From JBQTII01 sp052387905 (GTDB lineage: Bacteria; Actinomycetota; Actinomycetes; Sporichthyales; Sporichthyaceae), in assembly GCA_052387905.1 (NCBI GenBank), contig JBQTIR010000016.1, forward strand, positions 62,001 through 126,000: a stretch of 64,000 nt of DNA, in the 5' to 3' direction. Numbering within the stretch: the stretch's first letter is position 1; the number at the start of each line of letters is the position of its first letter. The translations under genes and the position numbers were made by a program. The notes beneath the pieces were generated by a model. The model ran no database searches and was not told the origin of the DNA. It saw only the letters and a program-made list of their open reading frames with translations. This document shows positions 19,703 through 28,361 of the stretch, piece after piece.

Positions 19703-19760
19703 CGGCACGGACCTCCCCCATCCACGCAGCTGGGCAGCTTCATCGAAAGGACCGATCACC

Positions 19761-21323
19761 ATGGGACGCAGAATCACCGACCGCACCGTGCGCACGTGGG
19801 TCGCGGTGGCCGTGCTGGCCGCGTTGCCGCTCGCCGGCTGTGGGACCCGAGAGTCCGACGAGGCGATCGCGCGTGCTGACGGATCATCACGGGTGATCAC
19901 CGGTGGCCTCCCCGCTGACGGGGCCACCACGGACGTCGCCGCGCCGCCGATCGACGGCGCGGCCCCGGTCGAGGCTGCAGTACCGGGAACGAGTCCCGGA
20001 ACGGCGCTCGGTACGGCGACCCAGACAGCCAAGGGTGGCGGACCGAAGGTGGCCGCGCCCGGGACGGCGCCGGTGACGACGCCGGGGCAGACCGCGCCCG
20101 GCAAGACTGCACCCGGCAATACTGCGCCCGGCAAGACCGAACCCGGCAAGCCGGCGGCCGCCGCGGTGGCCACGGGCGCCGACGCACCCTGCACCGCCTC
20201 GCTCGCCCCGATCATCCTCGGGCAGACCTCGCCCTCGTCGGGAATCATCGGAGCCTCTACCTTCAACATGCGGGCGGGTCTGGCGCTCTGGGCCAAGGCC
20301 GTCAATGCGCGCGGCGGGGTGCAGTGTCACCCGATTACGTTGTTGCAGATGGACGACGGCGCCGATCCGTCCCGCGTTACCTCCAACCTCACCGCGATGA
20401 AGGCCAAGGGCGCGGTAGCGATGGTCGGTGTCGGAGCGCCGACGACCTTCCCGGCGGCCAAGCAGTTCGCCGAGAAGAACAAGATCCCCTTTGTCGGCGG
20501 GGACCTCATCGAAGCGCCGTGGTTCTCGAGCTCCTTCATGTTCCCGCAGGGCGGCGCACCGCTGGCCGCCTATGCGGGGGCGATGAAGGAAGCGGCGAAG
20601 AAGGCCGGAACCAAGAAAGTCGGTCTGGTCTACTGCGTCGAGGCGGCGATCTGTGGCTCGATCAACGAGAACTTCGAGGCGATGGCCGAGCAATCGGACC
20701 TTGAGGTCGTGCTGCGCAAGGTCTCCTCGATCACGTCCCCGGACTACACCGCGGAATGTCAGGCGCTCAAGGCGGCCGGCGCCGAAGCTGTCTTCATTGC
20801 GCTGGAGGGCTCGGGCGACGCGCGGTTCTCGCGATCCTGCCTGTCGCTGGACTACGCGCCCCCCGCCGCGACCTCCGCCCTGTCCGTGAGTGCCGAGGCC
20901 GCGCTGGACCCGAATTTCCGCAAGCTGGGGGTCTTCCTCGGGACTGGTACTGCTCCCTACCAGGCCACCGATACCGCGGGTGGCCGGGAGTTCCGCGCGG
21001 CCTACGACCGTTTCACCCCGGGTGGATCGATCGACCAGAACACGATCAGTCAGTGGGCCTCGGGCAAGCTTTTCGAGAAGGCCTTGGAGAACGTGTTCGC
21101 GAAGGCCCGCAGCGGCCCGATCACCGGTGAGCTGATCCTGGAAGGACTGTGGCAGATCAAGAACGAGAAACTGGACGGCCTCGCCCCCGGGGTGACCTTC
21201 AACAAGGGCGCGCCCCCGGACCAGAACAACTGCTACGCGTTGCTCAACCTCACCACCGCGGGCTACACCGCCCCGAAGGGCAGCAAGTTCGAATGCTTCC
21301 CCACCCTCCCGCGGGGATTCTGA
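19761..21323 (+). CDS. HAAT-type substrate-binding lipoprotein (locus A)
   Basis: 520-residue extracytoplasmic receptor of the importer. Lipobox LPLAGC (Cys at about residue 27) marks it for lipidation. A long low-complexity linker (about 28-135) includes tandem T-A/E-P-G-K/N units, then a Peripla_BP_6-type two-lobe domain begins near APIILGQTSPSSGIIG. Several cysteines (in APCTAS, VQCHPI, LVYCVEAAICG, AECQAL, RSCLSL) suggest disulfides. The ligand cannot be read from the sequence. AAAGGA precedes ATG 19761. Confidence 0.92.
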   Translation: MGRRITDRTVRTWVAVAVLAALPLAGCGTRESDEAIARADGSSRVITGGLPADGATTDVAAPPIDGAAPVEAAVPGTSPGTALGTATQTAKGGGPKVAAPGTAPVTTPGQTAPGKTAPGNTAPGKTEPGKPAAAAVATGADAPCTASLAPIILGQTSPSSGIIGASTFNMRAGLALWAKAVNARGGVQCHPITLLQMDDGADPSRVTSNLTAMKAKGAVAMVGVGAPTTFPAAKQFAEKNKIPFVGGDLIEAPWFSSSFMFPQGGAPLAAYAGAMKEAAKKAGTKKVGLVYCVEAAICGSINENFEAMAEQSDLEVVLRKVSSITSPDYTAECQALKAAGAEAVFIALEGSGDARFSRSCLSLDYAPPAATSALSVSAEAALDPNFRKLGVFLGTGTAPYQATDTAGGREFRAAYDRFTPGGSIDQNTISQWASGKLFEKALENVFAKARSGPITGELILEGLWQIKNEKLDGLAPGVTFNKGAPPDQNNCYALLNLTTAGYTAPKGSKFECFPTLPRGF

Positions 21324-21330
21324 GCGCCAC

Positions 21331-22023
21331 ATGAACGGCGCAGGCGTGGCCCAACTGGGCGCCGAGACGGCGGTGGCACCCGCTAAAGGGGTGCGCCGCC
21401 CGTCGGCGGTCGTGCGCGCCTTGCTCATCGACAGTGCCCGGCGATGCTTCGCCGCCAAGGGCTACAACGGGGCGAGCACCCGGGAGATCGCCGCCGAGGC
21501 CGGGGTGCACGAAGCCCTGATCTTCCGTCACTTCGGGAACAAGGTCTCCCTGTTCCGCGAGGCGGTCGTCGAGCCGTTCCGCGCGTTGATCGAGGATTTC
21601 GTCGACCGGTGGGAAAGCGATCAGGTCCCCGCCACCATGTCGACGGAGGAACTGACCGGCGCATGGGTGCAGGCCCTGCACGAGATGATGCGAGCGCACC
21701 GCGACCTGGTGGTCGCGCTCATCGCCGCGAACGCGTTCGAGGCGGACTCCTCCGGGGACGGGCAGCCGTTGACCGATGCCTTCACCCGGCCGTTGGAGCG
21801 TCTGGAGCGCTTCACCCGACGGGAGATGAAGGGCCGTGGCCTGATCGGGGATCCGTCGGTCTCGGTGCGGGCGCTGTTCGCGATGGTCATGTCGATGGCC
21901 GTGCTCGACGACTGGTTCTTCGGCGGGCTGACCAACCGGCCGAGTCGCGAGCATGTCACCGCAGAGATGACGCGCATGGTGGTCTACGGCATCACGGGTT
22001 CGGCGTCGGCTGACATCCGGTAG
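21331..22023 (+). CDS. TetR/AcrR family regulator
   Basis: 230 residues. N-terminal helix-turn-helix is typical: AKGYNGASTREIAAEAGVHE followed by ALIFRHFGNK. The C-terminal ligand domain is all-helical. It follows the lipoprotein stop by 7 bases, so it is probably the last gene of locus A and may control the importer. The 3' end overlaps the convergent flavoprotein gene by 32 bases. Confidence 0.9.
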   Translation: MNGAGVAQLGAETAVAPAKGVRRPSAVVRALLIDSARRCFAAKGYNGASTREIAAEAGVHEALIFRHFGNKVSLFREAVVEPFRALIEDFVDRWESDQVPATMSTEELTGAWVQALHEMMRAHRDLVVALIAANAFEADSSGDGQPLTDAFTRPLERLERFTRREMKGRGLIGDPSVSVRALFAMVMSMAVLDDWFFGGLTNRPSREHVTAEMTRMVVYGITGSASADIR

Positions 22024-23500
22024 CGCAGCACTTTCCAGGCTGACGGCTGGTCACCGGTCGGTCGCCGGCGATGCCGCGGTCGAGTAGGTTCGCCACCAGC
22101 GCGGTCTTCTCCGGGATCGGATAGTGACGCCAGATCTCGCGCTTCATCGCCTCCGGTGACCCGCCGCCGTGCAGCGAAATCACCGAGTACCAGCCGGCCT
22201 GGTAGGAGGCGGTGAGGTCCTCGACCATGCGGGCCACCGCGAGCCGCTTGTCGGCGGGGACGTCAGCGCGCGTGCCCAACACCGCCCCCAGCGCGGCCGC
22301 GGTCTCGGGGTTGTGGTCCTCGTCAGGGCCGGGCAGCGCGACGATCAAGCCGCCCGAGACGTAGTGCGCGATGCGCTGCATGTCGTAGATCTGATTGGCC
22401 AACAGCAGCTTGCCGATGTTGGCGAACACCGTGTCGGGGATAACGGTTCCGGAGGCGTGTGGGGTCGCGTACGTGGAGGCCGCGACGCCGCAGGCATAGA
22501 ACCCCTCCACCATCGTGATGAGAGCTACCATCTGCTCGCGCACGTGCGGGTGCCGGTCGGGGTCCAGTCCGTTGTTCTCGACCATCATCGCGCCGGCGCC
22601 GATCAGCAGGTCACCGAACCCGGCCCGGGCACCGATACAGGTGTGGCGGTGGTGGGTGGCGTAGGTGGTGGTGGCGAAGCCGGCGAACTCGACCTCCCCG
22701 GCCAGGAAGACCCGCTCCCACGGCACGAACACGTCCTCGAAGATGACGACCGCAGTGGACTGGCCGTAGCGGTTCGAGAAGGTAGCCGCGCGCTCGCCGG
22801 GGCGCCCGGCGGGTCGGGCCACGATCGTGATGCCCGGTGCGTCCACGGGCAATGCACAGGTGACCGCAAAGTCGGCGTCCTCCGGTTGCATCGTGCGGCA
22901 CGGCATGACCAGCAGTTCGTGGACGTAGGGCGCCCCGGTGACGATGGCCTTGGTCCCGCGGATCACGATTCCGTCGCTTCGTCGCTCGCTGATGTGGACG
23001 TAGACGTCGCGGTTGTCCTGGGCGCCGGGTCGCAGCGAGCGGTCGCCCTTGGCGTCCGTCATTGCCACCGCGAGCGTCAGATCCTCGTTCTGCACCCGGC
23101 GCAGGTACTCGAGCAGGCGCGGGTGGTACTCGGTGCCCAGGTCGGCATCGGCGTCGAAGGTGGCCTGGAACAGCGCGGTCAGGATGTCGTGGGTGAGATA
23201 GCGCTGCGCGCACCCGGACTCCTGGCAGATCAGGCGAACGGCTTCGAGCTTGGCGAGCAGATCGTCGCTGGAGTGATCCAGCGCAGTCATCCGGTTCACG
23301 ACGTGCCCGTCGAGTCCGGTCGCCGTCATCAGGTGCCGGTACCGGGAATCGTGCGCGAGGTCGTAGGTGACGCCGATCGCGTTGATCCCCGGCGCGAGGA
23401 CCTCGGCGTCGGCGACGTTCTCGATCCGCACGCCGTCGACGAACACCCGCGGCGAGTAGGCCTTGAGCGATTCGCGGTACTCCGCAGCGGTCAGCAACAT
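21992..23500 (-). CDS. HpaB / 4-hydroxybutyryl-CoA dehydratase superfamily flavoprotein
   Basis: 502 residues, acyl-CoA-dehydrogenase-like flavin fold shared by 4-hydroxyphenylacetate 3-monooxygenase (HpaB) and 4-hydroxybutyryl-CoA dehydratase (AbfD). Family stretches are SPRVFVDGVRIENV at the N-terminus, IRGTKAIVTGAPYVHELLVM, and ARAGFGDLLIGAGAMM. From memory of AbfD, its [4Fe-4S] ligands are C99, C103, H292 and C299. Here the first pair reads C97-x3-Tyr101 and the second His284-x6-Ala291, so the cluster is probably absent and oxygenase or oxidase chemistry is more likely. GAGGAGG precedes ATG 23500. It is divergent from the P450. Confidence 0.85.
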   Translation of the reverse strand: MLLTAAEYRESLKAYSPRVFVDGVRIENVADAEVLAPGINAIGVTYDLAHDSRYRHLMTATGLDGHVVNRMTALDHSSDDLLAKLEAVRLICQESGCAQRYLTHDILTALFQATFDADADLGTEYHPRLLEYLRRVQNEDLTLAVAMTDAKGDRSLRPGAQDNRDVYVHISERRSDGIVIRGTKAIVTGAPYVHELLVMPCRTMQPEDADFAVTCALPVDAPGITIVARPAGRPGERAATFSNRYGQSTAVVIFEDVFVPWERVFLAGEVEFAGFATTTYATHHRHTCIGARAGFGDLLIGAGAMMVENNGLDPDRHPHVREQMVALITMVEGFYACGVAASTYATPHASGTVIPDTVFANIGKLLLANQIYDMQRIAHYVSGGLIVALPGPDEDHNPETAAALGAVLGTRADVPADKRLAVARMVEDLTASYQAGWYSVISLHGGGSPEAMKREIWRHYPIPEKTALVANLLDRGIAGDRPVTSRQPGKCCATGCQPTPNP

Positions 23501-23605
23501 CGACACAACCTCCTCAGGTGACGCCGGGCAGCGCACCACCCAGTGTTCTCCCCGAGGTGCTTCGGCCGTGAACCGCGGCCCACAGGGGAGGGTGTTGCTC
23601 GGAAT

Positions 23606-23622
23606 CTGGACAAGGTGTCCAG
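23606..23622. promoter_or_regulatory. GGACA-N3-TGTCC operator, perfect palindrome, upstream of P450
   Basis: CTGGACA-AGG-TGTCCAG, 7-bp perfect arms, 43 bases upstream of the P450 start at 23666 and 105 bases from the divergent flavoprotein start. Five related sites occur in the window. Likely bound by a TetR-type dimer. Confidence 0.7.
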
Positions 23623-23665
23623 CCATCCTGTACGAATGGGCGTGACTGCGGAAAGGACCCCCGCC

Positions 23666-24922
23666 ATGAGCAGCCCCAAGCCGGCCTACGACCCGGTCTC
23701 GCTGTCCCCGCTCTCGTTCTGGTCGAAGACCCCGCGTGGACGCGACGAGGAGCTCTCGATCCTGCGCCGCGAGCGCCCCGTGAGCTGGCACCCCCCGGCA
23801 GAGGGTTCGATGATGGAACACGACGAGGCGCAGCAGGGCTTCTGGGCAGTGACCTCGAACGCGCTCATCCGCGAGGTCTCCACCGACCCCGCCACCTACA
23901 TCTCCGGCGAGGGGATCAACCTCGAGGACGTCCCGATCGACGTCGTGGAAACCATCAGTTCCTTCCTGGTGATGGATTCCCCGCGCCACACCCAGCTGCG
24001 GCGCCTGGTCTCCAGCGCGTTCACCCCGAAGCGGGTCCGGGAGATCGAGGCACAGATCGCCGACCAGGCCCGTCGGATCGTCGATGCGGTACTGGACAAG
24101 CCCGAAGGTGACCTGGTCGCCGAGGTCGCCCGCAAGCTCCCCATGTGGACGATCTTCGAGATGATGGGGGTCGACGAGGAGTACCGCGAGGAGACCGCCT
24201 CCGGTGTGGAGGGGATCGTCTCCTGGGCCGATGAAGAGGTACGCGGCGACCTCGCCCCGGAGGAACTGCTCTTCGACTCCGCGCTGAAGCTGCTCCGGGT
24301 GGCCACCACCGTGCTGGAGCAACGTCGCAGCGCCCCGCGCGACGACCTGATGACCAGCCTGATCGAGGCCGAGGTCGACGGCCGACGCCTGACCGACGAC
24401 GAGATCGCCGGCTACTTCGTCCTGCTGTCCGTGGCCGGGAACGACACGACCCGGAACACGATTGCGGGTGCGGCGCGTGCCTTCACCGAATTCCCGGAGC
24501 AGCGCAAGATCCTGCTGGCGGACTTCGACACGCACATCGGTACTGCGGTCGAGGAGATGGTGCGCTGGGCGACGCCGGTGATGACCTTCCGGCGTACCGC
24601 TTCCCGTGACGTGGAACTGGGAGGGGTGCAGATTTCGGCGGGCGACTGGCTGGGCTTGTTCTACCAGTCGGGCAACCGCGACGAGGCGTGCTTCGCTGAG
24701 CCGTGGCAGTTCGACGTCACCCGCGACCCCAACCCCCACGTCGGGTTCGGTGGTGGCGGCCCGCACTACTGCCTGGGCACCATGCTGGCCCGCACCCAGC
24801 TGCGCTGCGTCTGGTCGGAGCTGCTGACCAAGGCACCCCACTTCGAGGTCGGCGAGCCGGACTACCTGGTCGGGAACTTCATGGCCTCGGTCAAGCGCCT
24901 GCCGTACCGACTCAACCTCTAG
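23666..24922 (+). CDS. Cytochrome P450 (CYP125/CYP142-like bacterial class)
   Basis: 418-residue soluble haem monooxygenase. Hallmarks: I-helix AGNDTTRNT, K-helix E-x-x-R in VEEMVRWATP, and the haem loop FGGGGPHYCLG with Cys369 as the thiolate ligand. The general sequence style (MDSPRHTQLRRLVSSAFTPK, TFRRTASRDVELGG) is that of actinobacterial P450s acting on steroid or long-chain alkyl groups. The precise substrate is inference. GAAAGGA precedes ATG 23666. MaoC, enoyl-CoA hydratase and SDR genes follow in one direction, suggesting one operon. Confidence 0.92.
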   Translation: MSSPKPAYDPVSLSPLSFWSKTPRGRDEELSILRRERPVSWHPPAEGSMMEHDEAQQGFWAVTSNALIREVSTDPATYISGEGINLEDVPIDVVETISSFLVMDSPRHTQLRRLVSSAFTPKRVREIEAQIADQARRIVDAVLDKPEGDLVAEVARKLPMWTIFEMMGVDEEYREETASGVEGIVSWADEEVRGDLAPEELLFDSALKLLRVATTVLEQRRSAPRDDLMTSLIEAEVDGRRLTDDEIAGYFVLLSVAGNDTTRNTIAGAARAFTEFPEQRKILLADFDTHIGTAVEEMVRWATPVMTFRRTASRDVELGGVQISAGDWLGLFYQSGNRDEACFAEPWQFDVTRDPNPHVGFGGGGPHYCLGTMLARTQLRCVWSELLTKAPHFEVGEPDYLVGNFMASVKRLPYRLNL

Positions 24923-24956
24923 GGTGCGAGTCAGTCTTCTCGATTTGGGAGTCCCC

Positions 24957-25409
24957 ATGCGTGAGTTCGCCAGCCTCGATGAGTTCGCCGCCGCCTCGGG
25001 GGAGCCTCTCGGCCACTCCGACTGGCTGATGGTGGATCAGAAACGTATCGACACCTTCGCCGAGGGCACCGGGGACTTTCAGTGGATCCATTGCGATCCG
25101 GACAAGGCCGCCAAGGGTCCGTTCGGGACGACGATCGCCCACGGGATGCTCACCGTGTCGCTCTACCCGCTGTTCATGGCGGAGATCTACCGGGTCAACG
25201 GCCCGAAGATGGGCATCAACTACGGCTTCAACAAGGTCCGCTTCCCCACGCCCGTCCCGGTCGGCTCGGAGCTGCGGATGAGCCTGTCGATCGGCGAGGT
25301 GACCCCGTTCGAAGGCGGAGCCCAGGCGACGATGCTCGGCGCCATCGAGATCCGTGACGCCCCGAAGCCGGCGTGCGTGTTCGAGGCCATCGTCCGCTAC
25401 GTGAACTGA
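24957..25409 (+). CDS. MaoC family (R)-enoyl-CoA hydratase-like protein
   Basis: 150-residue single hot-dog domain. Asp and His of the hydratase-2 motif are visible in GDFQWIHCDPDKA, followed by GPFGTTIAHGMLTVSLYP. Expected to hydrate a trans-2-enoyl-CoA to the (R)-3-hydroxy product in a side-chain or ring beta-oxidation step. ATG 24957 is chosen for GGGAG 5 bases upstream; an upstream in-frame start at 24924 lies too close to the P450 stop and lacks such a site. Confidence 0.9.
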   Translation: MREFASLDEFAAASGEPLGHSDWLMVDQKRIDTFAEGTGDFQWIHCDPDKAAKGPFGTTIAHGMLTVSLYPLFMAEIYRVNGPKMGINYGFNKVRFPTPVPVGSELRMSLSIGEVTPFEGGAQATMLGAIEIRDAPKPACVFEAIVRYVN

Positions 25410-25419
25410 GGTGGTGCGT

Positions 25420-26241
25420 GTGAATCCATCCGAGGCCAAGTCGCTGATCTGCGACGGCGACGTCCTGCTCGACCTTTACCCCGACGGGGTCGGACACCTG
25501 CGACTCAACCGCCCCGACGCCTCGAACGCGATGAGCAATGATTTCCTGCGTGCGCTGTTCGACGCCGTGATGCGCGCTCACGGCGAACCTGCGATGCGCG
25601 TGCTCGTGCTCTCCGGGGAAGGCCGCAACTTCTGCGCCGGTGGGGACGTCAAGGATTTCGCGGCCAAGGGTGAAGGGCTTCCGGACTACCTGCGCGAGGC
25701 GACCTCCTGGCTCGCCATGGTCGCGGGCGGCCTGATCCGCCTGCAGCAGCCCGTCGTCGTGGCGGTGCAGGGCTACGCGGCCGGGGGCGGCGGGCTCGGA
25801 CTGGTGTGCGCCGCGGACCTCGCAGTGGCCGGGAGGTCGGCGAAATTCCTGCCGGGTGCCACTCGCGCCGGGATGGCCCCGGATGCCGGCGTCACCGTCA
25901 CGCTGCAACGCCTGGTCGGATTCCGGCGGGCGATGGAGATGGTGCTGCTGAACCCGACGCTGAGTGCGGACGAGGCGAAGGAGATCGGGCTGGTCAATCG
26001 GGTCGTCGATGACGGCGCGGTGCTGGACGAGGCGTTCGCGCTCGCGCGCACCCTGGCGGCCGGTGCACCGTTGGCTCTCGCTGCGGCCAAGCGGATGCTC
26101 TGGGACGGGATCGGGCGCTCGGTCGAGGATGCGCTTCCGGACGAGTCCCGCACCGTGTCCTGGCTGTCCGGGACGGCGGACGCCCGTGAGGCGCTGGCCG
26201 CGGTGATCGAGCGCCGCACCCCGACCTTCCGCGGGATCTGA
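25420..26241 (+). CDS. Enoyl-CoA hydratase/isomerase family protein
   Basis: 273-residue crotonase-fold protein. Oxyanion-hole segments GRNFCAGGDVKDF and VQGYAAGGGGLGLVCAADLA are clear. Where hydratases carry the second catalytic Glu, this one has MAPDAGVT (Asp), a pattern often seen in isomerase-type members. Start is uncertain among GTG 25411, 25414 and 25420; 25420 is preferred because GAGGTGG lies 6 bases upstream. It is 10 bases after the MaoC stop and one base before the SDR start. Confidence 0.88.
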   Translation: MNPSEAKSLICDGDVLLDLYPDGVGHLRLNRPDASNAMSNDFLRALFDAVMRAHGEPAMRVLVLSGEGRNFCAGGDVKDFAAKGEGLPDYLREATSWLAMVAGGLIRLQQPVVVAVQGYAAGGGGLGLVCAADLAVAGRSAKFLPGATRAGMAPDAGVTVTLQRLVGFRRAMEMVLLNPTLSADEAKEIGLVNRVVDDGAVLDEAFALARTLAAGAPLALAAAKRMLWDGIGRSVEDALPDESRTVSWLSGTADAREALAAVIERRTPTFRGI

Positions 26242-26242
26242 C

Positions 26243-26986
26243 ATGGCGTTGGACGCCGGCACCTTTGCCGGCCGCACCGCGATCGTGACCGGCGGCGGAC
26301 GGGGAATCGGCGCGGCGATCTGCCGGGCGCTGGCGGCCGGCGGCGCGGTGGTTCACGTGGTCGACCGCGATCGGGGTCCCGCGCTCGACATTGCCGAGGA
26401 GATCGGCGGGCACGCCGCGGAGCTCGACGTGAGCGATCCGGACGCCGTCGCTGCAGCCCTGCGCGGAATCGGTGCGGACGTGCTGGTGAACAACGCCGGC
26501 TACGACGAGTTCGCGTGGTTCACCGACACCACGCCCGCCGACTGGCGTCGTCTGCTCGCGGTCAATCTTGAGGGTGTCTTCGCCTGTACCCAGGCGGTGC
26601 TGCCCGGGATGCAGGCGGCCCGCTACGGGCGCATCGTCAACGTCGCCTCGGAGGCGGGACGGATCGGCGCCAAGGGCAACGCGGTCTACGCGGCGGCCAA
26701 GGCGGGCGTCGTGGGCTTCGCCAAGTCCATTGCCCGTGAGAATGCCCGGTTCGGCATCACCGTCAACACCGTGCTGCCCGGACCCATCCAGACCCCGCTG
26801 CTGGACAAGATGCGCGCGCTACCGGATGGCGAGGCAAAGGTCGATTTCGTCAAGGGCACGACGTTGCTGAACCGCCTCGGTACCCCCGATGAGGTCGCCG
26901 CCGCCGTCGCCTTCCTGTGTTCCGAGCAGGCCGCCTACATCACCGGCGAAACGCTAGGTGTTTCTGGCGGCATGGGCATCGGCTGA
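26243..26986 (+). CDS. Short-chain dehydrogenase/reductase (SDR)
   Basis: 247-residue classical SDR: cofactor motif VTGGGRGIGAAI, VNNAGYDEF, catalytic Y-x3-K in VYAAAKAG, and the C-terminal YITGETLGVSGGMGIG typical of FabG-like enzymes. Asp in VVDRDR after beta-2 favours NAD(H). Probably oxidises the 3-hydroxyacyl-CoA made by the upstream hydratases, completing P450, MaoC, hydratase, SDR as one short pathway. Confidence 0.93.
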   Translation: MALDAGTFAGRTAIVTGGGRGIGAAICRALAAGGAVVHVVDRDRGPALDIAEEIGGHAAELDVSDPDAVAAALRGIGADVLVNNAGYDEFAWFTDTTPADWRRLLAVNLEGVFACTQAVLPGMQAARYGRIVNVASEAGRIGAKGNAVYAAAKAGVVGFAKSIARENARFGITVNTVLPGPIQTPLLDKMRALPDGEAKVDFVKGTTLLNRLGTPDEVAAAVAFLCSEQAAYITGETLGVSGGMGIG

Positions 26987-26994
26987 TCGCTGCT

Positions 26995-27067
26995 CCAGAC
27001 CACAAACGCAGCGGGCGTGGTCCTTGCAGCGCCGTTTGCGGTCACACGCGTAGCGAATGTGGTCTGG
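26995..27067. repeat. Palindromic intergenic element, type C
   Basis: 73-base element between the convergent SDR and vapC genes with perfect 10-bp ends CCAGACCACA (26995-27004) and TGTGGTCTGG (27058-27067), and further internal pairing (AACGC, CGCCGTTTGCG). Only one copy was seen. It could end transcripts from both sides or be a small non-autonomous mobile palindrome. Confidence 0.55.
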
Positions 27068-27093
27068 CGTAGCCGGCCGTCGGCGATTCGTGC

Positions 27094-27474
27094 TCAGATC
27101 TCGATGACCCGCAGGGTCGGGTCGAGGGCGCGCAGATCGTCGGGGTCGCTGGTGGCGACGCCTTGGCCCGCCCGTCGGGCGCAGATCACCACGTGGGCGT
27201 CGGCGATATCGGAGGTCCCGCTGGCGGCGAGCAGGCGACCAACCGCGGTGGCGTCGACCCGGCCGAGGGGTACGACAGTGGTGGTCACTGCCCGGAGCAG
27301 GCGGGCGAGGCGTGCCTGGCGTGCGGGATCGCGGATGGCTTGCGCCAAAGTGGTGCCGGGGATAATGACCGGCGCCGCAGTCTCGCGCGCGCGGGCCAGC
27401 AGCGCGACCACACGTCGGTCGTCACGGTCGAGCGCGATCATTGCGCCGGCGTCGAGGGTGATGCCCTCACTCAC
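27094..27474 (-). CDS. vapC: PIN-domain toxin, VapC type
   Basis: 126-residue PIN-fold ribonuclease. Acidic metal ligands are visible: Asp8 in TLDAGAMI, the Asp pair in SDIADAHVV, and the C-terminal TSDPDDL. VapC toxins cut specific tRNAs or rRNA. GTG 27474 overlaps the antitoxin stop (GTGA), the standard order of antitoxin then toxin. Confidence 0.85.
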   Translation of the reverse strand: MSEGITLDAGAMIALDRDDRRVVALLARARETAAPVIIPGTTLAQAIRDPARQARLARLLRAVTTTVVPLGRVDATAVGRLLAASGTSDIADAHVVICARRAGQGVATSDPDDLRALDPTLRVIEI

Positions 27475-27710
27475 GCTACGCCCAACGCCTCGTCGGCCCA
27501 GGCGCGTTCAGCTGCGGTCAATTCACCGCCCGTAGCGCGCAAGGCGTCGGCCAGCATCGCACCCCATCCGGCTTCGTCGGCGATGGCGTTGCTGACGGCG
27601 TGCTGGACGAAGCCCGACACACTCGTCGCCTTACCCGAACTCACAAGGTGGCGGATCTCCTGCACCTGCTCGACGGGGAGTGTCACCGTCACCTTGGTGG
27701 TCGTAGCCAT
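27471..27710 (-). CDS. vapB: Antitoxin of the VapBC pair (ribbon-helix-helix type)
   Basis: 79 residues. The N-terminal KVTVTLPVEQVQEIRHLV segment has the alternating pattern of an RHH/CopG DNA-binding strand and helix. The C-terminal part, rich in Ala, Glu and Trp, would wrap the toxin. ATG 27710 is chosen; upstream in-frame starts at 27722 and 27746 are possible. Its RHH dimer would repress its own promoter. Confidence 0.8.
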   Translation of the reverse strand: MATTTKVTVTLPVEQVQEIRHLVSSGKATSVSGFVQHAVSNAIADEAGWGAMLADALRATGGELTAAERAWADEALGVA

Positions 27711-27814
27711 ACCAATGACCATACTGACCTCTGCGGTGACAGGCAATTTTGTCTGTGGCGGAGGAGGGGCTCGCTTCTGCGGAACCGCGCCCTCAGATGT
27801 GCCCGGACTCGAAG

Positions 27815-28249
27815 TCAGGACACCTTGAGGGTTCCGTCCATGCCCGGGTGGATGGTGCAGGTGAAGTCATAGGTGCCCTTCTTGTCGGGCGCGGTGAAGT
27901 CCGCCGTGCCCTTCCCCTTGATGTCGCCGGTCATGATGCCGCCCTTCTCGGCGGTGACGTTGTGGACGAAGCCGTCCTCGTTCTGGACCTCGACCGTGTC
28001 GCCGGCCTTGACGCTCAGGGACGCTGGGGAGAACTTCGTGTTCTTCATCGTCAACGTCGTGCCTGAGGCAGCGTCAGTGCTGGTGTCGTCCGAGGTGTCC
28101 TCGGTGCTCGGCGCGGTCCCGGGGGCAGCGCCGGAGTCGGTGCCGGTACCGGTGTCGACCGCGGTGTCCGCGGCCTCGTCGTCGCCTCCGCCGCAGGCGG
28201 CCAAGGCGGCGGCCAAGGCCATGGTCGTCACGGCGATTCGCAGCTTCAT
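27815..28249 (-). CDS. Cupredoxin-domain copper-binding lipoprotein
   Basis: 144 residues. Lipobox LAACGGG at about residues 16-22, then a Thr/Asp/Ser-rich linker, then a plastocyanin/azurin-like domain from about residue 65. Type 1 copper ligands are visible: His in DGFVHNVTAE, and Cys, His and Met in FTCTIHPGM. The product is a surface-exposed electron carrier or copper-binding protein. ATG 28249. It is divergent from the next operon. Confidence 0.9.
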   Translation of the reverse strand: MKLRIAVTTMALAAALAACGGGDDEAADTAVDTGTGTDSGAAPGTAPSTEDTSDDTSTDAASGTTLTMKNTKFSPASLSVKAGDTVEVQNEDGFVHNVTAEKGGIMTGDIKGKGTADFTAPDKKGTYDFTCTIHPGMDGTLKVS

Positions 28250-28361
28250 GAGTGTCTCGACGTCCCTTCGGGCCCTCGTGGCCAGTCGCGACTGCTCTAC
28301 CCCACCCATGGGAGTCGAACCGAGCTTCCGTTCTGGCCGGGAGCACTGGTAACGTTGTGTC

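Noticed and set aside
17474..20305. Very long open frame on the minus strand opposite the fused permease and lipoprotein genes
   Set aside because: It has the Arg/Asp/Gln/His-rich composition of an antisense high-GC shadow, no domain is visible, and it lies fully over well-supported plus-strand genes.
23606..23622. KstR or KstR2 operator
   Set aside because: The half-site GGACA does not match the AAC/GTT-based or CAAG/CTTG-based patterns I know for these regulators; a different regulator is more likely.
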